Notes: generated by a model not told the origin, from the sequence alone. DNA of 48,517 nt from an uncultured Alistipes sp. (GCA_904502005.1 CAJGDC010000007.1:1-48517); one strand, 5' to 3'. Positions 24,974 through 33,000 are shown, counted from the first letter of the stretch. Numbers and translations: made by a program.

Positions 24974-25894
24974 ATGAAACGCTCTATTTTTATACTTTTC
25001 GCACTGATATCTACATCGCTGTGGGCACAGGGTCTTTACGACCATACGCCCAATGCACGCGTTGCGGCTATGGGAGGTGCCGGTGTGGCTACGCAGGCAG
25101 ATGCATTTGCTACTTTTGGTAATGCCGCATCTACCCTTATGGAGTATAAAACAGTACAGGTGGCATTTGCTTATACAGACTTTGCGGGTGAGGTATATCG
25201 TAAAAACCGAATGCTATCGGGTGGTGGATATGTCCGCTTTGCACACCGACACGCACTTGTTGTGGGTCTGCAGTTTAATATGGAACCACGTATTGATGTG
25301 CTGGATAGACGCCCGGGAGCGCAACGCTTTGATTTGGGCTATGGATATAAACTTTCTGATAGGGTAGCCTTTGCAGCTACTGCTCGCTATCATCGTGCAT
25401 ATGGTAATATCGTTTATGACGATAATTACGATGGTGGCGGATTAGACCTTGCTCTGTTTTCGCAGTTGCCAGTTCAATTGATAGAGGACGCGAAGGTTAA
25501 TATAGGCGCAAAGTTGGCGTTTGATGCACCTGTTAAGCCCGATTATGACCGCTATGGCATTGCTCCTGCAGTCGGAGTTGGGCTCTCACTACCTTTTACA
25601 GATGGTCATAAACTTGACCTTACCTCTGAACTTCGCTATGGCATTTCAAGTCGTGAGGATATTTTTGCTGCTAAGTTAGGAGCCGAGTACTCGCTTATGC
25701 GTCTGCTATATCTTCGTGCTGGAGCAAATGTGTCGCGCATAATTGGTGGTATGCATGAGCAAACTATCGGCTATGGCACTTTTGGAGTTGGTGTAAGATT
25801 TTTCCATCTTCAGTTTGATGTTGCATATCTCGTTGGTAAAAGGAATACACCATTTAATAACGCTGTTCAGATAAACTTTGGACTTGATTTCTAA
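24974..25894 (+). CDS. PorV/PorQ family outer-membrane beta-barrel protein
   Basis: 306 residues from MKRSIFILFALISTSLWAQ (signal peptide, cut after Ala18 or so). The mature start RVAAMGGAGVATQADAFATFGNAAS is the PorV/PorQ pattern; the rest alternates polar and hydrophobic residues as in a FadL-like 14-strand barrel and ends with Phe (INFGLDF). Members include type IX secretion accessory proteins, but many paralogues have other or unknown roles, and no other T9SS gene is nearby. Five bases downstream of fabG, so probably in one transcript. Confidence 0.8.
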   Translation: MKRSIFILFALISTSLWAQGLYDHTPNARVAAMGGAGVATQADAFATFGNAASTLMEYKTVQVAFAYTDFAGEVYRKNRMLSGGGYVRFAHRHALVVGLQFNMEPRIDVLDRRPGAQRFDLGYGYKLSDRVAFAATARYHRAYGNIVYDDNYDGGGLDLALFSQLPVQLIEDAKVNIGAKLAFDAPVKPDYDRYGIAPAVGVGLSLPFTDGHKLDLTSELRYGISSREDIFAAKLGAEYSLMRLLYLRAGANVSRIIGGMHEQTIGYGTFGVGVRFFHLQFDVAYLVGKRNTPFNNAVQINFGLDF

Positions 25895-25897
25895 CAC

Positions 25898-25937
25898 AAA
25901 AAAAGAGCTGTCAATATTTTTGACAGCTCTTTTTTTG
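25898..25937. terminator. Bidirectional terminator
   Basis: Symmetric hairpin: A7 then AGAGCTGTCAA, 5-base loop, TTGACAGCTCT, T7. It serves the PorV/PorQ-like gene on plus and the small exported-protein gene on minus. Confidence 0.92.
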
Positions 25938-25947
25938 TTAATTCTTT

Positions 25948-26412
25948 TTATTTTTTCTCCTTCTTCTTGAATACATTTGAAATCTTATCAACGCCACCCT
26001 TTAGAAGCTCTTTAGGGTTTGTTCTGGCATCGCGAATAGCATCTTTTAGCGGTTTTTTGTCAGATATTACGAAAGTCTCCTTATAGCCTCCAGATTGTGT
26101 CAGAGTAATGGTGAATTTGTTTTCCTCGTCAGTGGTAAACTTGACACTACAATACTTTCCACCACCTACTGATGAGGTGTAATATACATCAAAGGTCTTG
26201 GTATTGCCATTTGTCTTTAGATTTTTTATAGGACACTTTGTCTCATCCTCGCTATCAGAGTCAAGGAAGAAATATTTATTCTCCCAATCAATCTTTAATT
26301 TTCTTGTTGGAGCATTACCTACATTCTCAATAATATAGTAATTTGTCCAACCTGCAGAAGCAATTGAGATGGAAGCAAGCATCGCAATTGCCAAAACACA
26401 TACTCTTTTCAT
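25948..26412 (-). CDS. Small exported protein of unknown function
   Basis: 154 residues with a clear signal peptide (MKRVCVLAIAMLASISIASA, then GWTNYY). The mature part has alternating beta-like stretches and ends in a strongly basic tail (NVFKKKEKK). Two cysteines (TKCPIK, KYCSV) could form a disulfide in the periplasm. I recognise no family. It lies between the bidirectional terminator and the DUF2795 terminator, so it is probably monocistronic. Confidence 0.7.
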   Translation of the reverse strand: MKRVCVLAIAMLASISIASAGWTNYYIIENVGNAPTRKLKIDWENKYFFLDSDSEDETKCPIKNLKTNGNTKTFDVYYTSSVGGGKYCSVKFTTDEENKFTITLTQSGGYKETFVISDKKPLKDAIRDARTNPKELLKGGVDKISNVFKKKEKK

Positions 26413-26438
26413 AACTTATTCTGTTTAGGTTAGTTAGG

Positions 26439-26497
26439 TTAAAAAATAATAAACCTACTATACTGGATAATTATCTTATCTATGCAGTATAGTAGGT
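26439..26497 (-). terminator. Probable terminator of the DUF2795 gene
   Basis: Perfect 13-bp inverted repeat ACCTACTATACTG/CAGTATAGTAGGT around a 19-base loop, followed on the minus strand by TTATTATTTTTT. The large loop is unusual. Confidence 0.6.
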
Positions 26498-26506
26498 ATG
26501 AGGTGA

Positions 26507-26728
26507 TTAATACTCCTCCTCATCAAAGAAGAAATCCTCCTTTGAAGGGTAGTCTGGCCAAATCTCCTCGATGCTCTCGTAGATGTCGCCATCGTCCTCA
26601 ATCGCCTCAAGATTCTCAAGAACCTCAAGTGGTGCGCCAGAACGGTTTGCATAATCAATAAGCTCCTCTTTGGTTGCTGGCCATGGTGCATCTTCCAATT
26701 TTGATGCAAGCTCAAGTGTCCAATACAT
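26507..26728 (-). CDS. DUF2795 domain protein
   Basis: 73 residues, very acidic (FFFDEEEY at the end). The sequence LELASKLEDAPWPATKEELIDYANRSGAPLEV matches DUF2795, a small helical domain of unknown function common in Bacteroidota, where the opening residues are usually MYWTLELASYLEDAPWPATK-like. Probably cytosolic. A -7 box lies at 26790-26797. Confidence 0.9.
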   Translation of the reverse strand: MYWTLELASKLEDAPWPATKEELIDYANRSGAPLEVLENLEAIEDDGDIYESIEEIWPDYPSKEDFFFDEEEY

Positions 26729-26789
26729 AACTATCTAATTTTAAGGTTAATTCAATAACGAGTTTTTGTTGCCGTTATTATTCAGAGTG

Positions 26790-26797
26790 CAAAAATA
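26790..26797 (-). promoter_or_regulatory. -7 box of the DUF2795 gene
   Basis: TATTTTTG on the minus strand, matching TAnnTTTG, about 60 bases before the start. Confidence 0.4.
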
Positions 26798-26847
26798 TAA
26801 AAAAAATGCAATTCGCAAAATTTTTTTCCGATATTTATATTGAACGC

Positions 26848-26882
26848 ACAAAAAAACAGAGGCCGTTCCGCAGAACGACCTC
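26848..26882 (-). terminator. Intrinsic terminator of the lipoprotein gene at 26914-29235
   Basis: Minus-strand stem GAGGUCGUUC/GAACGGCCUC with one U-G pair and a 4-base loop, followed by UGUUUUUUU. Confidence 0.85.
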
Positions 26883-26913
26883 CTTTAGTCTTTTGTAGTT
26901 TATCTCTACTTAC

Positions 26914-29235
26914 TTACTTATTGTATTTCACAGTATAAGTCGGTCTACCATCCTCGTGAGTGCCCTTTGTGATAGTATAACCCTCAGGAAGTACAATTCC
27001 ATTCTCGTTGAATGTCTGACCATCAAGAAACGCCCCCTGATAGTAAGACCACGGACGAAGATAGTTAGGCTTTGTTGGAAGCATGCAGCCCTCATCACCC
27101 CAAGCAGGGTTAGCTCCTACAAAGGTACCGCCATAAACCCTGAAGTAATTGTTTGATCTGTTAAATGTATCACTAATAAACTCCTTTATAGCTTTTCTGG
27201 TTGCATTTGTATCACCAGCCTGACCGCGTTTAGCAATGTCAGCCTCAGTTTCCACAAACTCCTTAGTGCCAGCAAGAATCTCTTCGACTTCCGCTGCGAC
27301 TGGATCATAATAACCACCATCAAAGTATCCACCATTGATAGTTACACCTGTACTTTCCCAGCCACCTGCGGGTTTTGTTCCTACAAACATACTACCTGCA
27401 CTGCCGGTATATCCTTCAGGTATATGTCTAATAAATGTACCATTTTCGATAACCAAATCACCAGCAGGATAGAACATTACTGGTTCTGGTGTTGTAGCCT
27501 CTACAGTACCATTGCCATCAATAGTAAGCGAACCACCCTCTCTGATAACAAAAGTATAATAAGTTTTTGTAGCCTCCTCTGTATCTATTGTAATTTTTTT
27601 ACCATTCAAGTCAAGGTGTGCATCAGTGCCAGCTGGAATATTAAATATTACATTTGTATCTTCAAAATTAGGAACAATTTCAATATCATTACCAAGAACT
27701 ACAGATACACTTCCGGAATTATTAAGTGCTGTCATAAGCTCAGATGCGCTTGATACCGGAGGGATAACTTCATATACGCCATCTTCCTCTAATAATTTTG
27801 TTGTATAACCCTCAGGACAGAAGTTAGTGCCAGTACCCTCGGCTGCATTGTTTGCAGGATCAAAGTTGTGGAATTTACCGCCCTTGATGTAAACGTTTGC
27901 AGTGTCATTCTTCCAACAAGCATCGATACAATTAATAACATATGTATTGCTCTTAGTAGCAGAGAACTCACCACCCTTGATTTCTGCAGTACCAACATTT
28001 ACCTGAACAGCAGATGTGCCAGCAGAGATATTACCGCCCTCGATTACAACATGACCATTCTTTACATAAACACCGTACTCAGAGCCAGTGATTGTACCCT
28101 CTCCCACAATTTTAAGAGTTGCGCCGTTCTCAATAGTGATAGCTGCGATATCTGTACCTGTCATCTTGTCGTTATATGGCATACCACTGGTGATAGAGTG
28201 ACCGTTGAGGTTGAGAACTGCATTCTCTTTAACGATAACCTTAGAAGCAATAAGATCCTCAGCAAGGGTTACATCACCTGCGATGACATATTCATCTTTT
28301 GTAGCCCACTTGCCATCGAGTTCTACATTAAATTCAGTAGAATCAGTCAGGAGCTTACCGATAATATTTGTCTTGTAATTAGACTTCAGAGGAACGCTTG
28401 TGTACTCTGGAGTTGTAATTACGATAGGCTGAGCTCCAGAAGTTTGTCTTGTAGCAGTAAAAGTGAACTGAACATCTGCAACGCACTTCTGTGTTGTAGG
28501 GACAAAGAGGTAGTTCATTGAGAGGTATGTGTAGTTAGCATTCAAAGTCACCTCTCCTTTTCCAGCAGGAATCGTATCTGAAGCAAATGTAACAGTCTGC
28601 CTACTTGTATCAACAACATCGCCATTAATGAGGTTGAACTGAGAGTAGATACCCTTAACGGTTGCAGTACTTGTGACATTCTCAAAGCTCGCTACATCAT
28701 TCTTAAGAAGCGTATTGCCATCGCTTGTCAGAGCATTGAGCTGAGCGAATGGACGGGTAAGCGAAATATTCTGAGTCTTACCGTGCTCATCTGGCGTAAT
28801 GTTTACAGAACCATAGAATGCATCGAGGTTGCCATTGTTAGCAGCAATGTTTTTTGTGTAGTCAATAGCTACAACTCCGTTCTCTATAGAGTACGCAGCA
28901 ACTCCATTTTCATCTTCATACTGTGCCCATAAATAGATGTTGTACTCCATACACCTGATAAGAGACAATGTGAAGCTGAATTTTTCGTCAACTTTCTCGT
29001 CGCAAGTTCCACAGAGGTCGTTAAGGATGCGATTGTCACTATCGCAAACAAAGTAGTACAATTTGTTTACATGTTTGCCATCGTCGTACGCACGTGTACT
29101 GCTATCGGCAAGATTTGTCGCGAAGAATACCTCGACAGTCTCCTCGCTAGCAATAGAGGAGTCCAAATTCTCTGTTGTACACGATGCTGTGAACAGAATG
29201 GTCGCTGTTATGAAAAATTTAATCAAGTTTTTCAT
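26914..29235 (-). CDS. DUF6562 (fimbrillin-like) lipoprotein with beta-helix domain
   Basis: 773 residues. Lipoprotein signal MKNLIKFFITATILFTASC with Cys19, then TTENLDSSIASEE. A DUF6562 domain runs to about residue 305 (RPFAQLNALTSDG, YLSMNYLFV, VPLKSNYKTNIIGKLL). From about 310 there are beta-helix-like turns of the form LNGHSITSG, EGTITGSEYGVYVKNG and LDLNGKKITID. No LRR or GLUG modules are present, unlike its paralogues at 1061 and 5909. The C-terminus YTITKGTHEDGRPTYTVKYN looks like a closing beta domain. Its leader shares two hairpins and spacing with that of the gene at 1061-4012. Surface location is inferred; ligand unknown. Confidence 0.82.
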   Translation of the reverse strand: MKNLIKFFITATILFTASCTTENLDSSIASEETVEVFFATNLADSSTRAYDDGKHVNKLYYFVCDSDNRILNDLCGTCDEKVDEKFSFTLSLIRCMEYNIYLWAQYEDENGVAAYSIENGVVAIDYTKNIAANNGNLDAFYGSVNITPDEHGKTQNISLTRPFAQLNALTSDGNTLLKNDVASFENVTSTATVKGIYSQFNLINGDVVDTSRQTVTFASDTIPAGKGEVTLNANYTYLSMNYLFVPTTQKCVADVQFTFTATRQTSGAQPIVITTPEYTSVPLKSNYKTNIIGKLLTDSTEFNVELDGKWATKDEYVIAGDVTLAEDLIASKVIVKENAVLNLNGHSITSGMPYNDKMTGTDIAAITIENGATLKIVGEGTITGSEYGVYVKNGHVVIEGGNISAGTSAVQVNVGTAEIKGGEFSATKSNTYVINCIDACWKNDTANVYIKGGKFHNFDPANNAAEGTGTNFCPEGYTTKLLEEDGVYEVIPPVSSASELMTALNNSGSVSVVLGNDIEIVPNFEDTNVIFNIPAGTDAHLDLNGKKITIDTEEATKTYYTFVIREGGSLTIDGNGTVEATTPEPVMFYPAGDLVIENGTFIRHIPEGYTGSAGSMFVGTKPAGGWESTGVTINGGYFDGGYYDPVAAEVEEILAGTKEFVETEADIAKRGQAGDTNATRKAIKEFISDTFNRSNNYFRVYGGTFVGANPAWGDEGCMLPTKPNYLRPWSYYQGAFLDGQTFNENGIVLPEGYTITKGTHEDGRPTYTVKYNK

Positions 29236-29290
29236 AATGTGTAAGTTTTGTTAAAAATTATAGTTGTTTGTATATATGCATAGAAAAGCG

Positions 29291-29314
29291 GGCGTTAAGA
29301 TTGTTCTTATCGCC
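29291..29314 (-). promoter_or_regulatory. Leader hairpin 2 of the lipoprotein gene at 26914-29235
   Basis: Arms GGCGTTAAGA and TCTTATCGCC with a 4-base loop and one mismatch, 56 bases before the start. Structural counterpart of 4069-4091 with different base pairs. Confidence 0.6.
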
Positions 29315-29361
29315 TTTGAAGTCGGTAAAGTATTGTAAATTAGAGAGTTGTAGGTGCGAAA

Positions 29362-29391
29362 ATCCCCCCCCCGATTTTTCGGAGAGGGGAT
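29362..29391 (-). promoter_or_regulatory. G9-containing leader hairpin, possible attenuator
   Basis: On the minus strand AUCCCCUCUCCGA pairs along 13 positions, including two G-U pairs, with UCGGGGGGGGGAU around loop AAAA, and is followed by UUUU. Counterpart of 4140-4169 at the same distance from promoter and start. Confidence 0.6.
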
Positions 29392-29439
29392 ATTTTGTTG
29401 TATGTGAAAATACTTCTCATAATTTGCTGTATCTCAGCG

Positions 29440-29447
29440 CAAATATA
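29440..29447 (-). promoter_or_regulatory. -7 box of the lipoprotein gene at 26914-29235
   Basis: TATATTTG on the minus strand, 205 bases before the start; the paralogue at 1061-4012 has its -7 box at 208 bases. Confidence 0.55.
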
Positions 29448-29482
29448 GGAATTTTTTCGGAAATAAAATAGTTTTTTGAGAA

Positions 29483-30040
29483 TTATTTTGTCCAGAGGAA
29501 CTCTTTCTCTCCGAGTTTGTCGCACAGAACTCGGCCAAGGGCATAGAAGTAATCAGAGAGGCGGTTGAGCAGCAGCATGCTATTCTTATCCACACCGTAA
29601 CTCTGGTCAACATCTACAGCGCGACGCTCGGCACGGCGGCAGACTGTGCGGCAGATATGGCATAAAGAGGTCATTTCGCAGCCACCTGGGATTGTAAAGC
29701 AGGTGATAGGCTTCAGCTCCGCCTGTAGGGCGTCTATGCGGCTCTCTATCCAGGCAACAACCTCGTCTGGAAGAGGTGCGATTTTGTCCTCCCCGCCTGT
29801 ACCTACGGCAAGATGAGCTTCTACAGTCATCAGCGCAGAGTTGATGCGCTTAATGTCTGGGATAATCTGCTCGGCAATATCCTTACAGCGCAATGCAAGT
29901 CGATCGGCAAACAGAGCAATGTGGGCGGTCAATTCGTCAACGGTGCCGTAAGCCTCTACGCGGATATCATTTTTGGCAACACGCTGACCACCAATAAGTG
30001 AGGTTTTGCCTTTGTCGCCACCTTTGGTATATAGCTTCAT
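29483..30040 (-). CDS. PduO-type cob(I)alamin adenosyltransferase
   Basis: 185 residues. Uses ATP to form adenosylcobalamin from reduced corrinoid. N-terminal ATP motif YTKGGDKGKTSLIGG, then RVEAYGTVDELTAHIAL, and the C-terminal CRRAERRAV and LNRLSDYFYALGR are the PduO signatures. Four-helix-bundle trimer in the family. Its start overlaps the stop of the upstream gene by four bases (ATGA). No cobalamin riboswitch is visible in front of the unit. Confidence 0.95.
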   Translation of the reverse strand: MKLYTKGGDKGKTSLIGGQRVAKNDIRVEAYGTVDELTAHIALFADRLALRCKDIAEQIIPDIKRINSALMTVEAHLAVGTGGEDKIAPLPDEVVAWIESRIDALQAELKPITCFTIPGGCEMTSLCHICRTVCRRAERRAVDVDQSYGVDKNSMLLLNRLSDYFYALGRVLCDKLGEKEFLWTK

Positions 30041-30552
30041 AGTCGGTAATGTTGTTTTGGCAGATGGTTGTTAAAAAATATCAAGTAGCCTCGGTTGTCT
30101 ACGCTGGTAGATGTATGAATCTCAACAAGCTTTCTGCAAATCTCTCTACGCGCCCTGTCTAGGTAAGGATGTAGAACGACAAGGGTAGTATGATTCTGCT
30201 GTGCATTTTGATATGCAGTACAGATATCCATGCCGTTAGCTGCTGTGGCGATATTAAAATCGGCACCACACTCAATATTGTCAATACTACAGGAGGTGTA
30301 TGAGAGTAGAGTCGCAATATTCTGCAACTCTGTAGCACGCTTTTCTGCTGCCCCAAGCTCTATGAGTGAGTTGTAAAGGCTATCTTGTGCAGGGTCAATA
30401 AGTGTTTTACGCATAAAGACCTTGCGAACAAGCGAGTAGACAAAAGGGGAGTGCACTCCATGTCCGTGGATGTGGCAAATACGCGACAAACGGTTGCCGA
30501 TGAGGGTCAGCCCGTAGAGTCGTTGCTTGATATTTCTGCCACTCTGTTTCAT
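30037..30552 (-). CDS. Unknown protein resembling a shortened HGVHSPF-type methyltransferase
   Basis: 171 residues. The segment ICHIHGHGVHSPFVYSLVRKVF is the N-terminal mark of a Bacteroidota family of putative SAM-dependent methyltransferases of about 240 residues. The glycine-rich SAM loop that should follow is not visible: the expected region reads IDNIECGADFNIATAANG. It could be a degenerate or non-catalytic member. The gene is intact and translationally linked: it starts 3 bases after the BaiN-type gene and overlaps the adenosyltransferase gene by four bases. I do not assign a function. Confidence 0.6.
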   Translation of the reverse strand: MKQSGRNIKQRLYGLTLIGNRLSRICHIHGHGVHSPFVYSLVRKVFMRKTLIDPAQDSLYNSLIELGAAEKRATELQNIATLLSYTSCSIDNIECGADFNIATAANGMDICTAYQNAQQNHTTLVVLHPYLDRARREICRKLVEIHTSTSVDNRGYLIFFNNHLPKQHYRL

Positions 30553-30555
30553 AGT

Positions 30556-31839
30556 TTACTTTTTCAACAGACCTGCAAGGTGTCCTGTAGAGAATGCAAT
30601 CTGAAGATTGTATCCACCTGTATTTGCATCAATATCAAGAACCTCGCCAGCAAAATAGAGTCCCTTGATTAGTTTTGACTCCATAGTATACTCGTTTACC
30701 TCGCTACACTTAACTCCACCAGCGGTGACAATTGCATAGTCAAATGATGCGTAGTCCGAAATAGGGAAACTCCAGCCCTTAAGTACCTTGATAAGTCGCT
30801 CAAACTCCTTATCTGTAACTTTGCTGACATATAGGCGTGAATGTACATCTATCTCCTTGCAGATTGGCACAACAAGTGGCTTAGGAACAAGACGGCGCAC
30901 AAGCTCGGCAAAGAACTCTTCAGGTCCCATCTCGGCAATCTCTCGCTGAATACGGTTGCGGAGCGTCTCCTCGTCCAGTGCAGGTTTAAGGTCAAGCTCA
31001 AGTTTGACACTCTTCTCCTCTGTGAGTGCATCAACTGCATCGCGACTCAAGCGAAGCGTTGCAGCTCCCTCAATACCGCGGTCAGAGAAGGTTACCTCGC
31101 CAAACTCCTCACCAATAATCTCGCCATTCACGACAAGGCGTATAGTCGTATTGCGCAAGATTACGTCGCGGATAAACTGTGCTTGAGGATGTGAGGTTAC
31201 AAGAGCCGTAAGCGATGGACGCACATCCTCAATAGTGTGACCTAATGCATCCGCAAAGATATAACCGTCGCCCGTAGAACCTGTGCGAGGATATGAGATA
31301 CCACCAGTAGCGATAATTACATTTGGAGCCTCAATTCGACGCTCAAAACCACGCTTGTTGAAGTATTTTACTCCCAGCACTTTATTTCCTAGGGTAACGA
31401 TACCGGAAACGCGAGTGTGACAGCGAATCTCAACATCGTAATCACGACAGTAGAACTCTAATGCATTTGCAACATCGGCAGCCTTACCACTCTCAGGGAA
31501 TACGCGGTCACCGCGCTCAGTGACAAGCTTTACACCCAGACGCTGAAAGAAGCGCATAGTTGCACGGTTGTTAAACTCCGAGTATGCAACCTTTAGAAAA
31601 TCGTAATTTGTGCGGATATTTGCAGCAAACTCCTCCTCGCCGCGCTCGTTGGTAAGGTTGCATCGACCTTTACCTGTAATACGGACCTTTCGAGCCGGTT
31701 TCTCCATCTTCTCAAGTAGGAGCACTTTTGCGCCATTGCGCGCTGCAGTACCTGCAGCCATCATACCTGCAGCACCTGCGCCTATAACGATGACGTCATA
31801 GCTAGGTTGCTCGGCAATATTATCTAAAATCTCTTCCAT
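30556..31839 (-). CDS. BaiN/HI0933-type FAD-dependent oxidoreductase
   Basis: 427 residues from MEEILDN; a longer frame would start inside the promoter. N-terminal Rossmann FAD site VIVIGAGAAGMMAAGTAARNG, then KPARKVRITGKGRCNLTN, a family hallmark, and the C-terminal TAGGVKCSEVN plus GLYFAGEVLDIDANTGGYNLQIAFSTG. Cytosolic flavoprotein with an undefined substrate in most bacteria; the BaiN name comes from a clostridial bile-acid study and does not by itself imply that role here. First gene of a three-gene unit. The -7 box ends four bases before the ATG. Confidence 0.9.
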   Translation of the reverse strand: MEEILDNIAEQPSYDVIVIGAGAAGMMAAGTAARNGAKVLLLEKMEKPARKVRITGKGRCNLTNERGEEEFAANIRTNYDFLKVAYSEFNNRATMRFFQRLGVKLVTERGDRVFPESGKAADVANALEFYCRDYDVEIRCHTRVSGIVTLGNKVLGVKYFNKRGFERRIEAPNVIIATGGISYPRTGSTGDGYIFADALGHTIEDVRPSLTALVTSHPQAQFIRDVILRNTTIRLVVNGEIIGEEFGEVTFSDRGIEGAATLRLSRDAVDALTEEKSVKLELDLKPALDEETLRNRIQREIAEMGPEEFFAELVRRLVPKPLVVPICKEIDVHSRLYVSKVTDKEFERLIKVLKGWSFPISDYASFDYAIVTAGGVKCSEVNEYTMESKLIKGLYFAGEVLDIDANTGGYNLQIAFSTGHLAGLLKK

Positions 31840-31843
31840 GCCA

Positions 31844-31851
31844 CAAAGGTA
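31844..31851 (-). promoter_or_regulatory. -7 box of the BaiN-type unit
   Basis: TACCTTTG on the minus strand, four bases before the ATG at 31839, implying a leaderless transcript. Confidence 0.6.
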
Positions 31852-31890
31852 CAAAAATATTTTAATCTTATAGTCAAAAGCCTATCTAAA

Positions 31891-32670
31891 CTATTCTTTA
31901 GCAATCCAGATGCTCATCTCATAGAGGAGATATAGCGGTATGATAACTAAAATCATACTCATAATATCTGGTGGAGTGATTATCGCTGCACCGATAGCGA
32001 GCACGACAATTGCGTGGCGGCGATACCTCTTCATAAAGCTGGCTGTAAGCAGACCTGTCTTGGAGAGAAAGTGTACTGCCACAGGTAGCTCAAAGATAAT
32101 TGCACATACAAGCACCAAATTTGCCACCAAAGATATATACGATCCAACATCAATCATGTTGGTGATATTGTCACTTACCCTATATCCAGTAAGAAAATTG
32201 ACAGATAGTGGTGAGAGAATGTAATATCCAAATGCGATGCCTAATGCCATGCATACTACGATGTATAATATAAAAAGTGTACTGTATCTACGCTCTCTAC
32301 GACTTAGTGCTGGCAGAACAAATAGCCACAACTCGAACAGTAGGTAGGGTATTGCAACAATAAGTGCTACGTAGAATGCCATCATCATGTGCATGTTGAA
32401 CTGACCTGCCATGGTGGTGTTGATAAGCGTGACAGGCGACTGGTTAATTTTGAGTACCTCACTATTCATATACTCAGCCAGGTTAAACATGGCTCTGTTT
32501 GAGATGAAATCGGGCGATTGGGGACCCATGACTGCTGCCATAATAGGTTCCTTTAGCATAAATGCTACAACCATTGTCACAAACATAACCGCCACAGCAC
32601 GTAGAAGTCCTGGGCGTAGAGCATCTAGGTGCTCAAAAAATGTCATATTGTTCACATCCTGATTTTGCAT
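31891..32670 (-). CDS. tatC: Twin-arginine translocase subunit TatC
   Basis: 259 residues, six membrane segments. Core receptor of the Tat exporter for folded proteins with RR signal peptides. FFEHLDALRPGLLRA is the conserved N-terminal substrate-docking segment; FELPVAVHFLSKTGLL, FMKRYRRHAIVVLAIGAAIITPPD and the final WIAK are typical. The start at 32670 follows the -7 box by only four bases, so either the mRNA is leaderless or the start is the Met at 32646 (MTFFEHLDALR). No tatA is nearby. Confidence 0.95.
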   Translation of the reverse strand: MQNQDVNNMTFFEHLDALRPGLLRAVAVMFVTMVVAFMLKEPIMAAVMGPQSPDFISNRAMFNLAEYMNSEVLKINQSPVTLINTTMAGQFNMHMMMAFYVALIVAIPYLLFELWLFVLPALSRRERRYSTLFILYIVVCMALGIAFGYYILSPLSVNFLTGYRVSDNITNMIDVGSYISLVANLVLVCAIIFELPVAVHFLSKTGLLTASFMKRYRRHAIVVLAIGAAIITPPDIMSMILVIIPLYLLYEMSIWIAKE

Positions 32671-32674
32671 AGCA

Positions 32675-32704
32675 CAAAGATAGCAAAAAAGTTTGTTAAT
32701 TCAA
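32675..32704 (-). promoter_or_regulatory. Promoter of tatC
   Basis: Minus-strand TTG (32702-32704), 19 bases, TATCTTTG (32675-32682). Confidence 0.7.
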
Positions 32705-32723
32705 CTTTTTTACCCTATATTTG
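32692..32723 (+). promoter_or_regulatory. Promoter of the FMN-riboswitch transcript
   Basis: TTTG (32692-32695), 20 bases, TATATTTG (32716-32723). The expected start falls at about 32728-32730, the first base of aptamer stem P1. Overlaps the divergent tatC promoter. Confidence 0.7.
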
Positions 32724-32728
32724 TAGTC

Positions 32729-32908
32729 GATTTCGGGGCGGGGTGCAACTCCCCACCGGCGGTGATAGTCCGCGACTCCCGGGGCAAAGTGATAATAAGG
32801 CTGCGTAGTGTGGTTTGTAACTATGAGTTGTAGCCTATTTTTTATTGCCTTTTGGGACTGAATCGGTGAAATTCCGATACCGACGGTATAGTCCGGATGG
32901 TAGAAATC
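32729..32908 (+). ncRNA. FMN riboswitch aptamer (RFN element)
   Basis: The conserved blocks of the RFN element are all present in order: GGGGCGGGGTG with CTCCCCACCGGCGGTGA, AGTCCGCGAC, then GGTGAAATTCCGATACCGAC, GGTATAGTCCGGATGGTAG. P1 is closed by GATTTC (32729-32734) and GAAATC (32903-32908). A variable arm of about 75 bases lies between. Binds flavin mononucleotide. It precedes a TonB-dependent receptor rather than riboflavin synthesis genes. Confidence 0.95.
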
Positions 32909-32955
32909 AGGTGGTAAAGCGTGGCACGTTGTGTCTTGCTATGCCTTATGATGTA

Positions 32956-32988
32956 GCCCCGATATCTTAACAGATGTCGGATTTTTTT
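32956..32988 (+). terminator. Riboswitch expression platform: terminator with overlapping antiterminator arm
   Basis: Terminator stem CCGATATCT (32959-32967)/AGATGTCGG (32972-32980), loop TAAC, then ATTTTTTT. The 5' arm lies within GCCCCGATATC (32956-32966), which can instead pair with GATTTCGGGGC (32729-32739) at the aptamer start. FMN-stabilised P1 would occupy that partner and let the terminator form, so FMN should switch the gene off. Confidence 0.85.
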
Positions 32989-33000
32989 ATTTTTTGCGCT

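Noticed and set aside
24974..25894. Evidence for a type IX secretion locus
   Set aside because: Only a PorV/PorQ-like barrel is present; no other Por or Spr gene and no C-terminal sorting domain was recognised nearby.
30556..31839. BaiN-type flavoprotein as part of a bile-acid 7-dehydroxylation pathway
   Set aside because: The family is near-universal and no other bai gene is present; the link to the 5-alpha-reductase operon about 18 kb away is not supported.
32974..33000. Upstream in-frame ATG for the TonB-dependent receptor
   Set aside because: It lies within the terminator stem of the FMN riboswitch; the signal peptide begins properly at 33001.
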